Source: JAUMWX01 sp023394215
GTDB lineage: Bacteria; Bacillota; Clostridia; Tissierellales; Peptoniphilaceae
Direction: 5' to 3' (one strand)
DNA length: 64,000 nucleotides
Assembly: GCA_050313995.1 (NCBI GenBank)
Contig: JBNPMM010000003.1
This document shows positions 17,170 through 27,114 of this stretch, piece by piece. The notes beneath the pieces are model-generated. The model worked only from the letters and a program-made list of their open reading frames with translations. It searched no databases and was not told the origin of the DNA. Position numbers and translations under genes: made by a program. Every line of letters starts with the position of its first letter. Position 1 is the first letter of the stretch.

Positions 17170-19854
17170 ATGGCCGTGAAAAAATCAGAATTATATTCAA
17201 TATTATGGGAAGCAGCAAATAAATTAAGAGGTGGTGTTGAACCGTCAAGATATAAGGACTATGTGCTATTACTATTGTTTTTTAAATATGTATCAGATAG
17301 ATATAAGGGACAAAGATATGGAGAGTTTGAAATTTCAGAAGGAGCTTCCTTTGAGGATTTAATATTAGCGAAAGGAAAACCTGATGTTGGTGAACGTGTA
17401 GATAAGATTATACAAAAATTTTTAGAAACAAATAACCTTAAAGGAGCTCTTCCCGATGTTTCATTTAACAATCCAGATGAACTTGGTAAGGGAAAAGAAC
17501 TTGTCGATAAAGTTTCAGGCCTCATAGCCATATTTCAAAATCCAGCAATAGATTTTAAGACAAACAGAGCAAGTGGAGATGACATAATAGGTGATGCCTA
17601 TGAGTATTTTATGATGAAATTTGCTCAAGAATCTGGGAAAAGTAAAGGACAATTCTATACTCCAAGTGAAGTATCAAGAGTAATAGCAAGACTTATTGGA
17701 ATTGGAGATATTAAAAATACACCAGACAAGAAATGGACCTTGCATGATCCAGCTGCTGGAAGTGGAAGTTTATTAATTAGAGCTGCGGACGAAGCCCCAG
17801 TTGATAGTAATGGTGATTCTATTGTAACTATATATGGACAAGAAAAATATCCTGATACAGCTGGTCTTGCTAAAATGAATTTTATTTTACACAACAAGGG
17901 GACAGGAGAAATCCATAGCGATAATACTCTAGCTATGCCATATTACACAGATTTTGGTGAATTAAGGAAATTTGATTTTATAGTTATGAATCCACCTTTT
18001 TCAGATAAGGACTGGTCAGATGGTATAAAAGCAGATGAAGATATCTATCATAGATTTGATGGATATGGCATACCACCAGAAAAAAATGGGGATTATGCTT
18101 GGTTTTTGCATGTTTTAAAAGCTTTAAATGATAATGGAAAAGCTGGTATTATATTACCCCACGGTGTTTTATTTAGAGGAAACGCAGAGGAAACAATAAG
18201 AAAAGAAATTTTAAAAAGAAGATATATTAAAGGAATCGTAGGACTACCATCAAACCTATTTTATGGAACTGGTATCCCAGCCTGCATTATAGTGATAGAT
18301 AAGGAAGGGGCAGACCAAAGAGAAGGTCTTTTTATGATTGATGCAAGCGATGGTTTCAAAAAAGATGGGGATAAGAATAGATTAAGAGAACAAGATATCG
18401 AAAAAATTGTTCAAGTTTTTACAAATAATATAGAAATTAAAGGATATTCAAGATTTATAACTTATAGAGAAATTATTGAAGAACACGACGGTAACTTAAA
18501 TGTACCAAGATATATTAGTAAAATTAACAAAACTTTACCTCAAAATATAAGTGCGCACCTTGATGGTGGAATACCTATCGGAGATATAGATTCTGTTACA
18601 AAGCTTTGGAATATTTCAAATGACCTAAAAGAAGAAATATTCATAAAAAGAGATAGCTCTAGTGTTTATGATTTAAAGGTTGATACTGATAAAATTGAAA
18701 ATCTTATTTTTGATGATGAAAAAATAAAAGAAGAAATAACCAGGGAAACAGAAGAGATATTTAATTTATGGAAAAATGATTTAGAAGGCAAATTTAAAGA
18801 TATTGATAAAGAAACAGATCCGAAAGTTTTTATAAGAGAATTAGGATTCTCTATTCTTAAGACTTATGAAGAGGCTAAGTTATTAGATAATTACGAAGTT
18901 TATGATTTCCTCTTAAATTACTGGAACGAGAAACTTCAGGATGATATTTATATAATAAAAGCATCAGGATATGAAGCTGGTCGAGGAATTGAAAGAGAAT
19001 ATGGAAAGAAAAAAGTTAAGGACGAACAAGGAGTTGAGATAGAAGTAGATGATAAAAACAAATTCAAATCCTTTGATGGTCTTTTAATTCCAAGAACAAT
19101 AATAGAAAAAGAATATTTCAAAGACAAATTAGATGAGATAGAAAACATGAATCTTGAAATTTCAGAATTGTATGAAAAGATGAATGTAGTTTTTGACGAA
19201 CATTCAGGAGATGAAGGTCTACTAGTCGAAGTCCTTAATGATAAAGGTGATTCTGTAACAAAGACAAATCTTAATAATAGATTGAAAGAGCTAGAATCAA
19301 AGAAAGTTTCTAAAGATGTAGAAATCCTTACAAGATTGATAGAAGTTTTTGATTCAAAAGAACAAGAACAAATGGAAGAAATCTTCAAGTTGGCTCCTAG
19401 CCTAACTAATTATGAACTTAGAAACGCTAATGGTAAATTTGGAAAAGGAAAAATTAATGCAAGCCTTAAGATTGCACAAGAATCCGCTAAGATTCCAGAA
19501 GTCTACAAAGATGAGTATGAACTTTTAACTAGCTACAAAGACTTGATGGAAAAAAAAGATGAGAAAAATAAGGGTCAAAAAGAAATGATAAAGGTCCTTG
19601 ACAAGAAAGTGGTAGAAAAGTATGGAGACCTATCATTAGAAGAAATTAAAGACCTACTATTTAATAAGAAGTGGATGGCAAGATTACAAGCTGATATAGA
19701 AGATGCTATAGATCAGGAAATAAATAATTTGGCATCAGGACTTGTAGATATATCAAAAAGATACGAAAATACTTTGTCAGAGCTTGAAGAAGAAGTGGAT
19801 AAGTCAAAAGCTGAAGTGAAAAAAGCTTTAGAAAGGATGGGGTACTCATGGTAG
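17170..19854 (+). CDS. hsdM: Type I restriction-modification methylase HsdM
   Basis: 894 residues. The N-terminal helical domain (ILWEAANKLRGGVEPSRYKDYVL, HsdM_N) precedes an N6-adenine methylase: GQFYTPSEVSRVIA, SAM-binding DPAAGSGSLL and catalytic NPPF in FIVMNPPFSD (about 275). Typical HsdM is near 500 residues. Here about 390 extra residues follow, predicted coiled and highly charged (for instance LEEEVDKSKAEVKKALERM at the end), probably for subunit or protease contacts. It is the first gene of a five-gene operon, and its stop overlaps the hsdS start by 7 bp. With HsdS it methylates the target; with HsdR it cleaves unmodified DNA. Confidence 0.95.
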   Translation: MAVKKSELYSILWEAANKLRGGVEPSRYKDYVLLLLFFKYVSDRYKGQRYGEFEISEGASFEDLILAKGKPDVGERVDKIIQKFLETNNLKGALPDVSFNNPDELGKGKELVDKVSGLIAIFQNPAIDFKTNRASGDDIIGDAYEYFMMKFAQESGKSKGQFYTPSEVSRVIARLIGIGDIKNTPDKKWTLHDPAAGSGSLLIRAADEAPVDSNGDSIVTIYGQEKYPDTAGLAKMNFILHNKGTGEIHSDNTLAMPYYTDFGELRKFDFIVMNPPFSDKDWSDGIKADEDIYHRFDGYGIPPEKNGDYAWFLHVLKALNDNGKAGIILPHGVLFRGNAEETIRKEILKRRYIKGIVGLPSNLFYGTGIPACIIVIDKEGADQREGLFMIDASDGFKKDGDKNRLREQDIEKIVQVFTNNIEIKGYSRFITYREIIEEHDGNLNVPRYISKINKTLPQNISAHLDGGIPIGDIDSVTKLWNISNDLKEEIFIKRDSSSVYDLKVDTDKIENLIFDDEKIKEEITRETEEIFNLWKNDLEGKFKDIDKETDPKVFIRELGFSILKTYEEAKLLDNYEVYDFLLNYWNEKLQDDIYIIKASGYEAGRGIEREYGKKKVKDEQGVEIEVDDKNKFKSFDGLLIPRTIIEKEYFKDKLDEIENMNLEISELYEKMNVVFDEHSGDEGLLVEVLNDKGDSVTKTNLNNRLKELESKKVSKDVEILTRLIEVFDSKEQEQMEEIFKLAPSLTNYELRNANGKFGKGKINASLKIAQESAKIPEVYKDEYELLTSYKDLMEKKDEKNKGQKEMIKVLDKKVVEKYGDLSLEEIKDLLFNKKWMARLQADIEDAIDQEINNLASGLVDISKRYENTLSELEEEVDKSKAEVKKALERMGYSW

Positions 19855-20993
19855 ACTATCCTAAAGATTGGGAAGAGGTAAAACTTGAATATATATTGAA
19901 GCCACAATCTTTTAAGAACTATATCTGCAAAACAGCATATAACGTAGGTAAACATCCTATAATACAACAAGGAGATGAACCTATATACGGATTTTCCAAT
20001 GTTAGTGCGTACGATAACTTTAATAATGTATTATTATTTGGAGATCATACACTTTCTCTATATAAACCTGTAAAACCATTTCTTTTAAGTTCGGATGGGG
20101 TAAAAATATTAGAATGTTCTAAAGATTTTATTAGAGATTATATTTTCTATTTACTAAAATATAATCTGCCTGAGTCAGAGGGATACAAAAGACATTATAC
20201 AATCATTAAAAATATGAAGATTCCTATTGCGATAAATAAAATAGAACAAAAAGCTATTGCTGAAACTCTTATGACTTTTGATAGACATATTGAAAACCTT
20301 GAAAGGCTTATTGAAAAGAAAAAAATGGTTCGTGATGGTGCTATTGAAGATTTGATGACAGGAAATACAAGGCTTGATCGATTTGATGATGAGTGGGAAG
20401 AAGTAGAATTCAATGATGTAATTGTTCCAAAAGCTAGAATAGGGTGGCAAGGTCTAAAAAAAGATGAATATTTGCAATCTGGATATTCTTATTTAATAAG
20501 CGGTACTGATTTTAATCAAGGAACTATATCTTTTAGCAAGATTAGCTATGTAACAAAAGAAAGATATGACTTAGATGTAAATATTCAAGTGAATAGTGGG
20601 GATGTTTTAGTAACTAAAGATGGAACCATTGGAAAAGTTGCAATTGTTCCAAGTATAGATAGAAAAGCGACATTAAATAGTGGTGTTTTCATATTTAAAA
20701 CAAATAAGAAGCTGACAAGAAATTTTTTATATTGGATATTAAGATCTTCAATATTTGAAAAATTTATAGACAATTTGTCAGCTGGTTCGACAATAAAACA
20801 CTTATACCAGAAAGATTTGAAGAATTTATCTTTTTATATCCCTAAAGATATGAATGAACAAAAAGCTATATCTTCTATTCTAAAATCAATAGACGATGAT
20901 ATACAAAATTTAAAAAAAGAAAAAGAAAAGATTGAGAAAATAAAGGCTGGAGCGATGGATGATTTACTAACTGGTAAAGTTAGGCTTATCTAG
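19848..20993 (+). CDS. hsdS: Type I restriction-modification specificity subunit HsdS
   Basis: 381 residues with the two-fold HsdS layout: target-recognition domain 1 (about 1-125), conserved helix 1 (EQKAIAETLMTFDRHIENLERLI...GAIEDLMTG), target-recognition domain 2 (about 185-335) and conserved helix 2 (EQKAISSILKSIDDDIQNL...GAMDDLLTG). These helices set the spacing between the two half-sites of the bipartite target. The ATG overlaps hsdM, and hsdR begins 9 bp after the stop with a GGAGG site. No second partial hsdS or invertase is nearby, so there is no sign of specificity shuffling. Confidence 0.93.
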   Translation: MVDYPKDWEEVKLEYILKPQSFKNYICKTAYNVGKHPIIQQGDEPIYGFSNVSAYDNFNNVLLFGDHTLSLYKPVKPFLLSSDGVKILECSKDFIRDYIFYLLKYNLPESEGYKRHYTIIKNMKIPIAINKIEQKAIAETLMTFDRHIENLERLIEKKKMVRDGAIEDLMTGNTRLDRFDDEWEEVEFNDVIVPKARIGWQGLKKDEYLQSGYSYLISGTDFNQGTISFSKISYVTKERYDLDVNIQVNSGDVLVTKDGTIGKVAIVPSIDRKATLNSGVFIFKTNKKLTRNFLYWILRSSIFEKFIDNLSAGSTIKHLYQKDLKNLSFYIPKDMNEQKAISSILKSIDDDIQNLKKEKEKIEKIKAGAMDDLLTGKVRLI

Positions 20994-21002
20994 GAGGTAA
21001 GT

Positions 21003-24000
21003 ATGAGCGTAGATAAGGAGAAAAAATTACAAAAAAGAGTTCTTAAAATTCTAAAGGATGAACTTGGTTACAGATATATTGGCAATCTTGAAGATTTGGA
21101 CAATAAATCTGTAAGAGAAGATGAGCTTATTAAAAATCTTGAAAAAAGAGGATATTCCTCTCACTTAATTAAACTCGCCTTAAATGAAGTAAGAAAGGTA
21201 GCTTATAATCAAACATCAGGTCTTTATCAAAATAATAAAGCTTTTTATTCACTTCTTAGATATGGTGCTCAAGGATTGAAAGATGAGAATAAAGATAGGG
21301 TAACTGTTCATTTAATTGATTGGGAAAATATAGGTAATAATGATTTTGCAGTTGCTCAAGAGGTGAGCGTTTTATGTTTTGATAATAAAAGGCATAAACG
21401 GCCTGATGTAGTAATTTATGTTAATGGAATCGCCTTGGGAGTTTTTGAACTTAAAAGATCATCGGTTAGTATAGGAGAAGGTATTAGACAGAATCTTACT
21501 AATCAAAAATATGAAAACATCGCAAGATTTTTTAATACTATCCAATTTACTTTTGCTGGGAATGAAGCCGAAGGTTTGAAATACGGAACTATATGTACAG
21601 CTGAAAAATATTACCTACAATGGAAAGAAGATCAAAATGCCAAGGATGCGTTAAGCATTAAAATAAAAGAACTACAGGGTGAAGAGTCTAATAGATTAAG
21701 AGATGGAATAATATCTATTTGTCAAAAAGAAAGATTTTTATCTTTAATTTATGATTTTGTTATATTTGATGCAGGAGTAAAGAAGCTTGCTCGTCATAAC
21801 CAATATTTTGCAGATGTTGCGGCTAGGGATTTTATTAAAAGAAAAGAAGGCGGCATTATCTGGAATACACAAGGTTCTGGGAAATCTCTTATAATGGTAT
21901 GGCTAACAAAATGGATTATAGAAAATATTAAAAATAGTCGTGTTGTTATTATTACCGATAGAGATGAATTAGACGATCAAATTGAAGGATTATTCTCCGA
22001 TGTAGATATTAAAATAGCCAGGGCGAGTTCTGGCCAAAATTTAAGAGATTTATTAAACACATATGATGAATCCATTATTTGCTCTCTTATTCATAAATAT
22101 GGTCATAATGCAGGAAAACAAGCTGATGTTGATTTGTATGTAAAAGAACTTGAGAAAAGTTTAGGAAGTGACTTTGAAGCTAAAGGAGAAATTGTAGCTT
22201 TTATAGATGAATGTCATAGAACAAACTCTGGAAAGCTTCATAAGGCTGTAAGGACTATAATGCCTAAGGCAACAATTATTGGTTTTACAGGTACGCCACT
22301 TCTAAAAAAAGATAAGCAAACTAGTAGAGAAGTGTTTGGAGAGTACATTCATACCTATAAATTTGACGAAGGTGTAGAGGATGGGGTTGTTCTTGACTTA
22401 AGATATGAAGCTCGTGATGTTGATCAAAACGTAACAAATCAAGATAAGGTAGATTTGTGGTTTGAAACAAAAACAAAAAGTTTAACAGATTATGCAAAGA
22501 ATAAACTTAAATCGTCATGGGCATCGTTAAATAAGCTTTATTCATCAAGACAAAGACTAGAAAAAATTGCTTGTGATATTATTTTTGATATGGAAACAAA
22601 ACCGAGACTATCTTGTGATAGAGGAACGGCAATGCTTGTCGCTGGTGACATTCTGCAAGCATGTAAATATTGGGAGATTTTCCAAAGCTATGGATTTAAG
22701 AAATGTGCGGTTGTAACTTCATACGAACCTAATGCAGCAAGTGTAAGAACAGCTACATCAGATTTAAATGAAGAAAGTGAAAGTGAATATAAAAAATCCA
22801 TATATGAAAGAATGTTAAATGGAAGAACAACCCAAGATTATGAAAGTGAAGTCAAAAAGAAATTCAAAGAAGAACCTGCCAATATGAAGCTTCTTATAGT
22901 CGTAGATAAGCTTCTGACAGGATTTGATGCTCCAAGTGCAACCTATCTATATATAGATAAATCCATGAAAGATCATGATTTGTTTCAAGCCATATGTAGA
23001 GTAAATAGACCAGATGGAGAAGATAAAGACTATGGATATATAGTTGACTATAAAGATTTATTCAAAAATGTTCAATTAGCAATAACAGATTATACTAGTG
23101 GTGCTTTTGAAGATTATGACAATGAAGATATAGATGGACTTATTAAAGGACGCTACGAAGAAGCAAAAGCGGAAATGGTAGGTGCTAGAGCATCACTTAA
23201 TGATTTATTTTCAAACATAGAAGATAAAACAGTAGATACAAAGATTATTGATTATTTTTGTGGTGATAAAGAAGATGATGAAACTTATACTGGAAGAAGA
23301 GAAATATTCTATTCTTTATCTGCCTCTTATACTCGTTCATTTGCTAATTGTTGTGATAAGTTAGTCTCAGATTATAGTTATAGCGAGAAAGATGTAAATA
23401 ATTTAAGAAGAGAGATTACCAACTATAACAAAATCAAGGAAATGGTTAAACTTGCAAGTTATGACTATATTGACTTAAAACCTTATGAATCTGATATGAG
23501 GTATATTTTAGATACCTATGTTAAAGCAGAAGATACAAATGTTATAAGTCAACTAGAAAATATGTCTTTAGTAGAACTTCTACTTAATAGTGAAACAACA
23601 ACGCCAATTAATCAAATTGTAGATTTGCTTCCTGGAGATGATGAAGCAAAAGCTGAAATTATAGACAATAATTTAACTTACGAAATAGTTAAGAAGAAAT
23701 CATCAAATGAAGTCTATTATGGGAAGCTATCTGAAATGCTCGAAGAAGTAATAATACAAAGAAAAATTGGAGCAATGAGCTACGAAGAATACCTTAATGA
23801 AGTTATAGAACTTGCACAGGCTGTGATACATCCGGAAGATAGCGGAACTTATCCTGACGATATTAAAGATAGTGAAGCGAAAAGAGCAATTTACGATTTT
23901 ATTGGTAAAGAGGATTCTACCACGGCTTATGAAATTGATGCTGCTATAAGAGTTTCTATGCAACCAGATTGGATTAGTAACAAACAAAAACAAAACAAAA

Positions 24001-24119
24001 TAAAAGGTGCAATTTTTGATACTTTATGCATATATGGATATGATGAAGATAAAGCGGATAATCTAACTGAAGAAATATTTGAACTTGTAAAAAGGCAGGT
24101 AGAATATCGTGAAATATAA
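21003..24119 (+). CDS. hsdR: Type I restriction endonuclease subunit HsdR
   Basis: 1038 residues. The N-terminal nuclease core shows RPDVVIYVNGIALGVFELKR (D...E-x-K). The translocase motor has Walker A in NTQGSGKSLIMVW (about 297-303), the DEAD-like AFIDECHRT and GFTGTPLLKKD, and later LLIVVDKLLTGFDAP and QAICRVNRP helicase motifs. It uses ATP to pull DNA and cut at a distance from unmodified sites. Its last 11 bp overlap the metallopeptidase gene that follows, showing that the peptidase belongs to the operon. Confidence 0.95.
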   Translation: MSVDKEKKLQKRVLKILKDELGYRYIGNLEDLDNKSVREDELIKNLEKRGYSSHLIKLALNEVRKVAYNQTSGLYQNNKAFYSLLRYGAQGLKDENKDRVTVHLIDWENIGNNDFAVAQEVSVLCFDNKRHKRPDVVIYVNGIALGVFELKRSSVSIGEGIRQNLTNQKYENIARFFNTIQFTFAGNEAEGLKYGTICTAEKYYLQWKEDQNAKDALSIKIKELQGEESNRLRDGIISICQKERFLSLIYDFVIFDAGVKKLARHNQYFADVAARDFIKRKEGGIIWNTQGSGKSLIMVWLTKWIIENIKNSRVVIITDRDELDDQIEGLFSDVDIKIARASSGQNLRDLLNTYDESIICSLIHKYGHNAGKQADVDLYVKELEKSLGSDFEAKGEIVAFIDECHRTNSGKLHKAVRTIMPKATIIGFTGTPLLKKDKQTSREVFGEYIHTYKFDEGVEDGVVLDLRYEARDVDQNVTNQDKVDLWFETKTKSLTDYAKNKLKSSWASLNKLYSSRQRLEKIACDIIFDMETKPRLSCDRGTAMLVAGDILQACKYWEIFQSYGFKKCAVVTSYEPNAASVRTATSDLNEESESEYKKSIYERMLNGRTTQDYESEVKKKFKEEPANMKLLIVVDKLLTGFDAPSATYLYIDKSMKDHDLFQAICRVNRPDGEDKDYGYIVDYKDLFKNVQLAITDYTSGAFEDYDNEDIDGLIKGRYEEAKAEMVGARASLNDLFSNIEDKTVDTKIIDYFCGDKEDDETYTGRREIFYSLSASYTRSFANCCDKLVSDYSYSEKDVNNLRREITNYNKIKEMVKLASYDYIDLKPYESDMRYILDTYVKAEDTNVISQLENMSLVELLLNSETTTPINQIVDLLPGDDEAKAEIIDNNLTYEIVKKKSSNEVYYGKLSEMLEEVIIQRKIGAMSYEEYLNEVIELAQAVIHPEDSGTYPDDIKDSEAKRAIYDFIGKEDSTTAYEIDAAIRVSMQPDWISNKQKQNKIKGAIFDTLCIYGYDEDKADNLTEEIFELVKRQVEYREI

Positions 24120-24852
24120 GGAGATTATAGGCAGTATAGAAGTAGAAGTATTAAAAAAGAATAACCTAAAAAATTTGTATATAAGAATAGTACCACCAGA
24201 AGGAGATGTAAGAGTAAGTGCTCCAAGTATTTGCTCAGATGAGGAAATAAGAAATTTTGTCTTAAAGAAAATGCCAGAAATAAGTAAGGTGAAAGAAAAA
24301 TTTAAAAGCCAACCAAGACAGAGTGAACGAAAATATGTATCGGGAGAGTCATATTATTTATGGGGTAATCCATATAGATTAGAAGTAATCTATGGTGCTA
24401 AAAAAACAAGCGTTAGAAAGACTCCACATAAAATTATTCTGGAAGTACCTGATAATACAGGCTTGGAAAAAAGGCAATTTGCCTTAACTGAATGGTACAG
24501 AAGTGAGCTTAAAAGAGTTTTAGATATTGTATCCATTAAATGTGAAAAAAGGACAGGTCTTAAAGCAAGTGAATATCGAGTAAAAAATATGAAGACTAGA
24601 TGGGGTGCTTGCAATATTGATAAAAGAAGAATATGGATTAATTTACAGTTGGTAAAAAAACCTATGGAGTGCTTAGAGTATGTACTTATTCATGAATTGG
24701 TGCATTTAGTTGAAAAAAATCATACTCATAAATTTCACGCATTAGTAGAACAGTATTATCCTACGTGGAAAGATGCAAGGAAGCGATTAAATGAGTTGCC
24801 ATTAGATTATGTGGAAAAGGAATATAATGACGAAGAAGAAAACATCAAGTGA
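24109..24852 (+). CDS. YgjP-like zinc metallopeptidase of the hsd operon
   Basis: 247 residues of the YgjP/DUF45 (SprT-related, gluzincin-like) family. Zinc ligands are visible as LIHELVHLVEKNHTHKFH (HExxH plus the following H-x-H-x-x-x-F-H), and the family markers MKTRWGACN and IWINLQL are intact. These proteins commonly sit next to hsdR in type I loci, where their role is unproven; control of the restriction subunit by proteolysis, as ClpXP does in E. coli, is an attractive idea. It overlaps hsdR by 11 bp and the next gene by 26 bp, so all three are probably translated together. Confidence 0.88.
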   Translation: MKYKEIIGSIEVEVLKKNNLKNLYIRIVPPEGDVRVSAPSICSDEEIRNFVLKKMPEISKVKEKFKSQPRQSERKYVSGESYYLWGNPYRLEVIYGAKKTSVRKTPHKIILEVPDNTGLEKRQFALTEWYRSELKRVLDIVSIKCEKRTGLKASEYRVKNMKTRWGACNIDKRRIWINLQLVKKPMECLEYVLIHELVHLVEKNHTHKFHALVEQYYPTWKDARKRLNELPLDYVEKEYNDEEENIK

Positions 24853-26398
24853 CATTTATGATATTGATAGAAAAACAGGAGCCTTAATCATTGGGAAAAA
24901 TAGGCTTGATGATTATGCGTTCAAGTTTCTGAATAAATATTGTAAAGAAGCACTGGATACACCAATGCCAATTCATATTTCTCAAATCATAGAGAAAATG
25001 GAGCTTCATGTTGTTGAGGAATCTTTATCCGAGAATCTAGACATTTTTGGCTGTTGCCTGTTACTGGATAGTGACGTAAGAGTTTATGATAGAGAAAAAG
25101 ACACTTATTATAGTAAATTTTATAAGAAAGGTACCATTCTCATAGATTCAATGTCTGAAGAAATGTATGGGAGCGGTTCCTATAGAAATACGCTCATGCA
25201 TGAGATGATACATTGGGAAAAAGATAAAACATTCTTTGAAATTTTAGAACTTAAAAATAGAAAAATAATGGAAAAAGCTTTTCCTGTTATGTGCAGAAGA
25301 TCGCAAACTTTCTATACCCCACCTGAAGGAAAAAGAACTAAAAAGGCTCAACTTGAATGGCTCGAGTGGCAAGCACATAAATTAGCACCAAGAATTTTAA
25401 TGCCAAAGCATAATTTTAAGGTAAAGTCACTAGAGTTTATAGGGTTAAAGAAAAATAACTACACCTGTAAAAATTTAATTGATGACTTAAGCGATTTCTT
25501 TCAGGTATCAAAGATGTCTGCTAAGTATAGACTTCTTGAAGTGGGATTGTCAAAAGTGCTTTGCGACTTTCCAGATTATAAAACGGTTTATGAAGATGAA
25601 TTAATGGTTAGAGATTATACGCCTTTGACATTGGTTGAGGCTTATGAAATGCTTCAAAATAACGAGAATCTTAATTTATGGGTCAATGAAGGGCGTTACA
25701 TCTTTGTTGAGGGGTATTTTGTTTTACCAAGTAGTGAGTATATAAAGTATGAAAAAAATGGTTATCAACTTACGAAAAAAGCAAAGAAGAATCTTTCTAA
25801 GTGCACAATTAATATTCAGGAAGCCATTAGTAAAAATTACTCAAATATTAAAAAGGAATACACTGGCTATGCATTTTTACTAAAATCAGAAGGTATTGAC
25901 CAGCGTATTTTGCTATTCCATCCGAATCATCAGATGTATGTAAGGGAAGATTTACATCCAGATGAGGCCTATAATGCTTTTATGAATACAATCAATAACA
26001 ATGATGATGAGGAAATGGAACTTGAGGCAATGATAGGAGATCCGAGAAAATCATTATGCGATTGTTTATGGTTTCTTATGGAAAATAGGCACTGGAATTA
26101 CCCAGATACATTTGAAGAAAAGACTGGTCTATATAAAAATCTTCACGGAAAAATTAAAAATGATAAAGCAAACAATATTAAAAGAGATAATCTTATGGCA
26201 ATATGTGTTGCCTTACAAATTGAACCAAGATTTATCTACAAGATTTTTGAAAAGGCCAAAATTGTACTAGACTATTATACAAATCCAGATAAAACATATA
26301 TTAAAATACTTGATAATTTTCCTAGAATTTCTCTCGATGATTTTAATAGTTGCTTAAGGTGTGGAAATCTTAAGGAATTAGGATCCGATATAAGATAA
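24827..26398 (+). CDS. ImmA/IrrE-type metallopeptidase, long form
   Basis: 523 residues from the ATG at 24827 (AAGG six bases upstream; the in-frame ATG at 24809 lacks one). The catalytic HExxH is LMHEMIHWEKD (about 127-131), with an ELEWLEWQAHKLAPRILMP helix of the ImmA/IrrE family. The later half (about 250-523) is not recognised and ends with a CLRCG pair. ImmA-type peptidases cleave repressors and de-repress mobile elements, and IrrE responds to DNA damage. Being last in the hsd operon, it could tie restriction to a damage or entry signal; this is inference. A terminator follows. Confidence 0.8.
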   Translation: MTKKKTSSDIYDIDRKTGALIIGKNRLDDYAFKFLNKYCKEALDTPMPIHISQIIEKMELHVVEESLSENLDIFGCCLLLDSDVRVYDREKDTYYSKFYKKGTILIDSMSEEMYGSGSYRNTLMHEMIHWEKDKTFFEILELKNRKIMEKAFPVMCRRSQTFYTPPEGKRTKKAQLEWLEWQAHKLAPRILMPKHNFKVKSLEFIGLKKNNYTCKNLIDDLSDFFQVSKMSAKYRLLEVGLSKVLCDFPDYKTVYEDELMVRDYTPLTLVEAYEMLQNNENLNLWVNEGRYIFVEGYFVLPSSEYIKYEKNGYQLTKKAKKNLSKCTINIQEAISKNYSNIKKEYTGYAFLLKSEGIDQRILLFHPNHQMYVREDLHPDEAYNAFMNTINNNDDEEMELEAMIGDPRKSLCDCLWFLMENRHWNYPDTFEEKTGLYKNLHGKIKNDKANNIKRDNLMAICVALQIEPRFIYKIFEKAKIVLDYYTNPDKTYIKILDNFPRISLDDFNSCLRCGNLKELGSDIR

Positions 26399-26426
26399 AA
26401 ATATTTTTAACTCGCCTAGTTGGTTT

Positions 26427-26453
26427 AGAGTCCCGAAAGGGGCTCTTTTTTTG
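26427..26453 (+). terminator. Terminator of the type I RM operon
   Basis: AGAGTCCC, a GAAA tetraloop and GGGGCTCT, followed by seven T. GNRA loop and T-run make this a confident intrinsic terminator. Confidence 0.9.
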
Positions 26454-26486
26454 TGCTCTAAAATTGAAAATGTTGAAATTAAGCTG

Positions 26487-26519
26487 TTTTACGACCAACT
26501 TGGTGAGTTGGTCGTAAAA
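26487..26519. repeat. Perfect 13-bp inverted repeat
   Basis: TTTTACGACCAAC (26487-26499) and GTTGGTCGTAAAA (26507-26519) around a seven-base spacer. There is no T-run on either strand, so it is more like a protein-binding or recombination site than a terminator. Confidence 0.6.
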
Positions 26520-26588
26520 AAAGCAAGTAGGTAATAATAATTATGGGCTTGAGTCCATACCAAATCATTTAAGAAAGGAGACTGAGAA

Positions 26589-26722
26589 ATGGCTAAGAAC
26601 TTAAAGCAGACCTCAAAAAGATTGCTTCTAAAGCTAGCAAGATTTTACGTGATGGTCGATATAGTAAGACTTCAAAGTCAGTAGCTGGTAGTGCTCTTGC
26701 ACAAACTAAAAAAAGTAAGTAG
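26589..26722 (+). pseudogene. Small conserved element protein, frameshifted
   Basis: ATG at 26589 (AAAGGAG upstream) begins MAKNL, but the conserved part lies one frame away: from 26603, KADLKKIASKASKIL continues to GSALAQTKKSK and TAG at 26720. This small lysine/serine-rich protein is frequent in Tn1549-like conjugative elements, from memory. The in-frame stop at 26594 and absence of a start codon in the second frame mean a one-base loss near 26600 has broken it, unless frameshifting restores it. Confidence 0.6.
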
Positions 26723-26781
26723 TTAGTTTTGTAAAAAGAATTAGTAAATGAAAAAAATATTTAGCCTTACGGCGCGCGACG

Positions 26782-26920
26782 TTTGGCGAGGATAAAAATA
26801 ATAAGTATTAAATCCAATGAGTGATTTGATGCATATTATTAATTCTCGCTTATTAGTCGTGCGCTTTTAAGTTTGATTGTCCTCGCCAAATGGCGTAGCC
26901 AAGGCGGAAAGGACAATCAA
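26782..26920. repeat. Nested inverted repeats around a GC-rich spacer
   Basis: TTTGGCGAGGA (26782-26792) is inverted at 26880-26890 (TCCTCGCCAAA). TTGATTGTCC (26873-26882) is inverted at 26911-26920 (GGACAATCAA), enclosing CGCC-AAAT-GGCG (26884-26895). The two pairings share bases and so exclude each other. No gene lies between 26,723 and 27,114; the pattern suits an element end or regulatory RNA. Confidence 0.5.
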
Positions 26921-26986
26921 TGAAAAATAAAGCAACCCTTAAATCGGGGATGGAGATGGAAGTAACAGCATAAAGACGAAAGACGG

Positions 26987-27016
26987 ACACCTTGCAGAAA
27001 TGCAGGGTGTTTTTGT
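26987..27016 (+). terminator. Rho-independent terminator
   Basis: ACACCTTGCA (26987-26996), GAAA loop, TGCAGGGTGT (27001-27010) and T5. It isolates the preceding element remnants from the Cro-like gene. Confidence 0.8.
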
Positions 27017-27114
27017 CGTTCATAGTTTGTTAATGAAATTCTGGAAGAAGTGTGATACAATATTAGAAATAATCTTTTTTGTGTTAGAATTAACAAGGAC
27101 ATTGGAGAAGATAT

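Noticed and set aside
18948..19388. 146-residue reverse-strand open frame
   Set aside because: Opposite the charged C-terminal extension of hsdM, Ser/Phe-rich, without a start signal.
26487..26519. Terminator
   Set aside because: Strong stem but no T-run after it on either strand, and a proper terminator lies just upstream.
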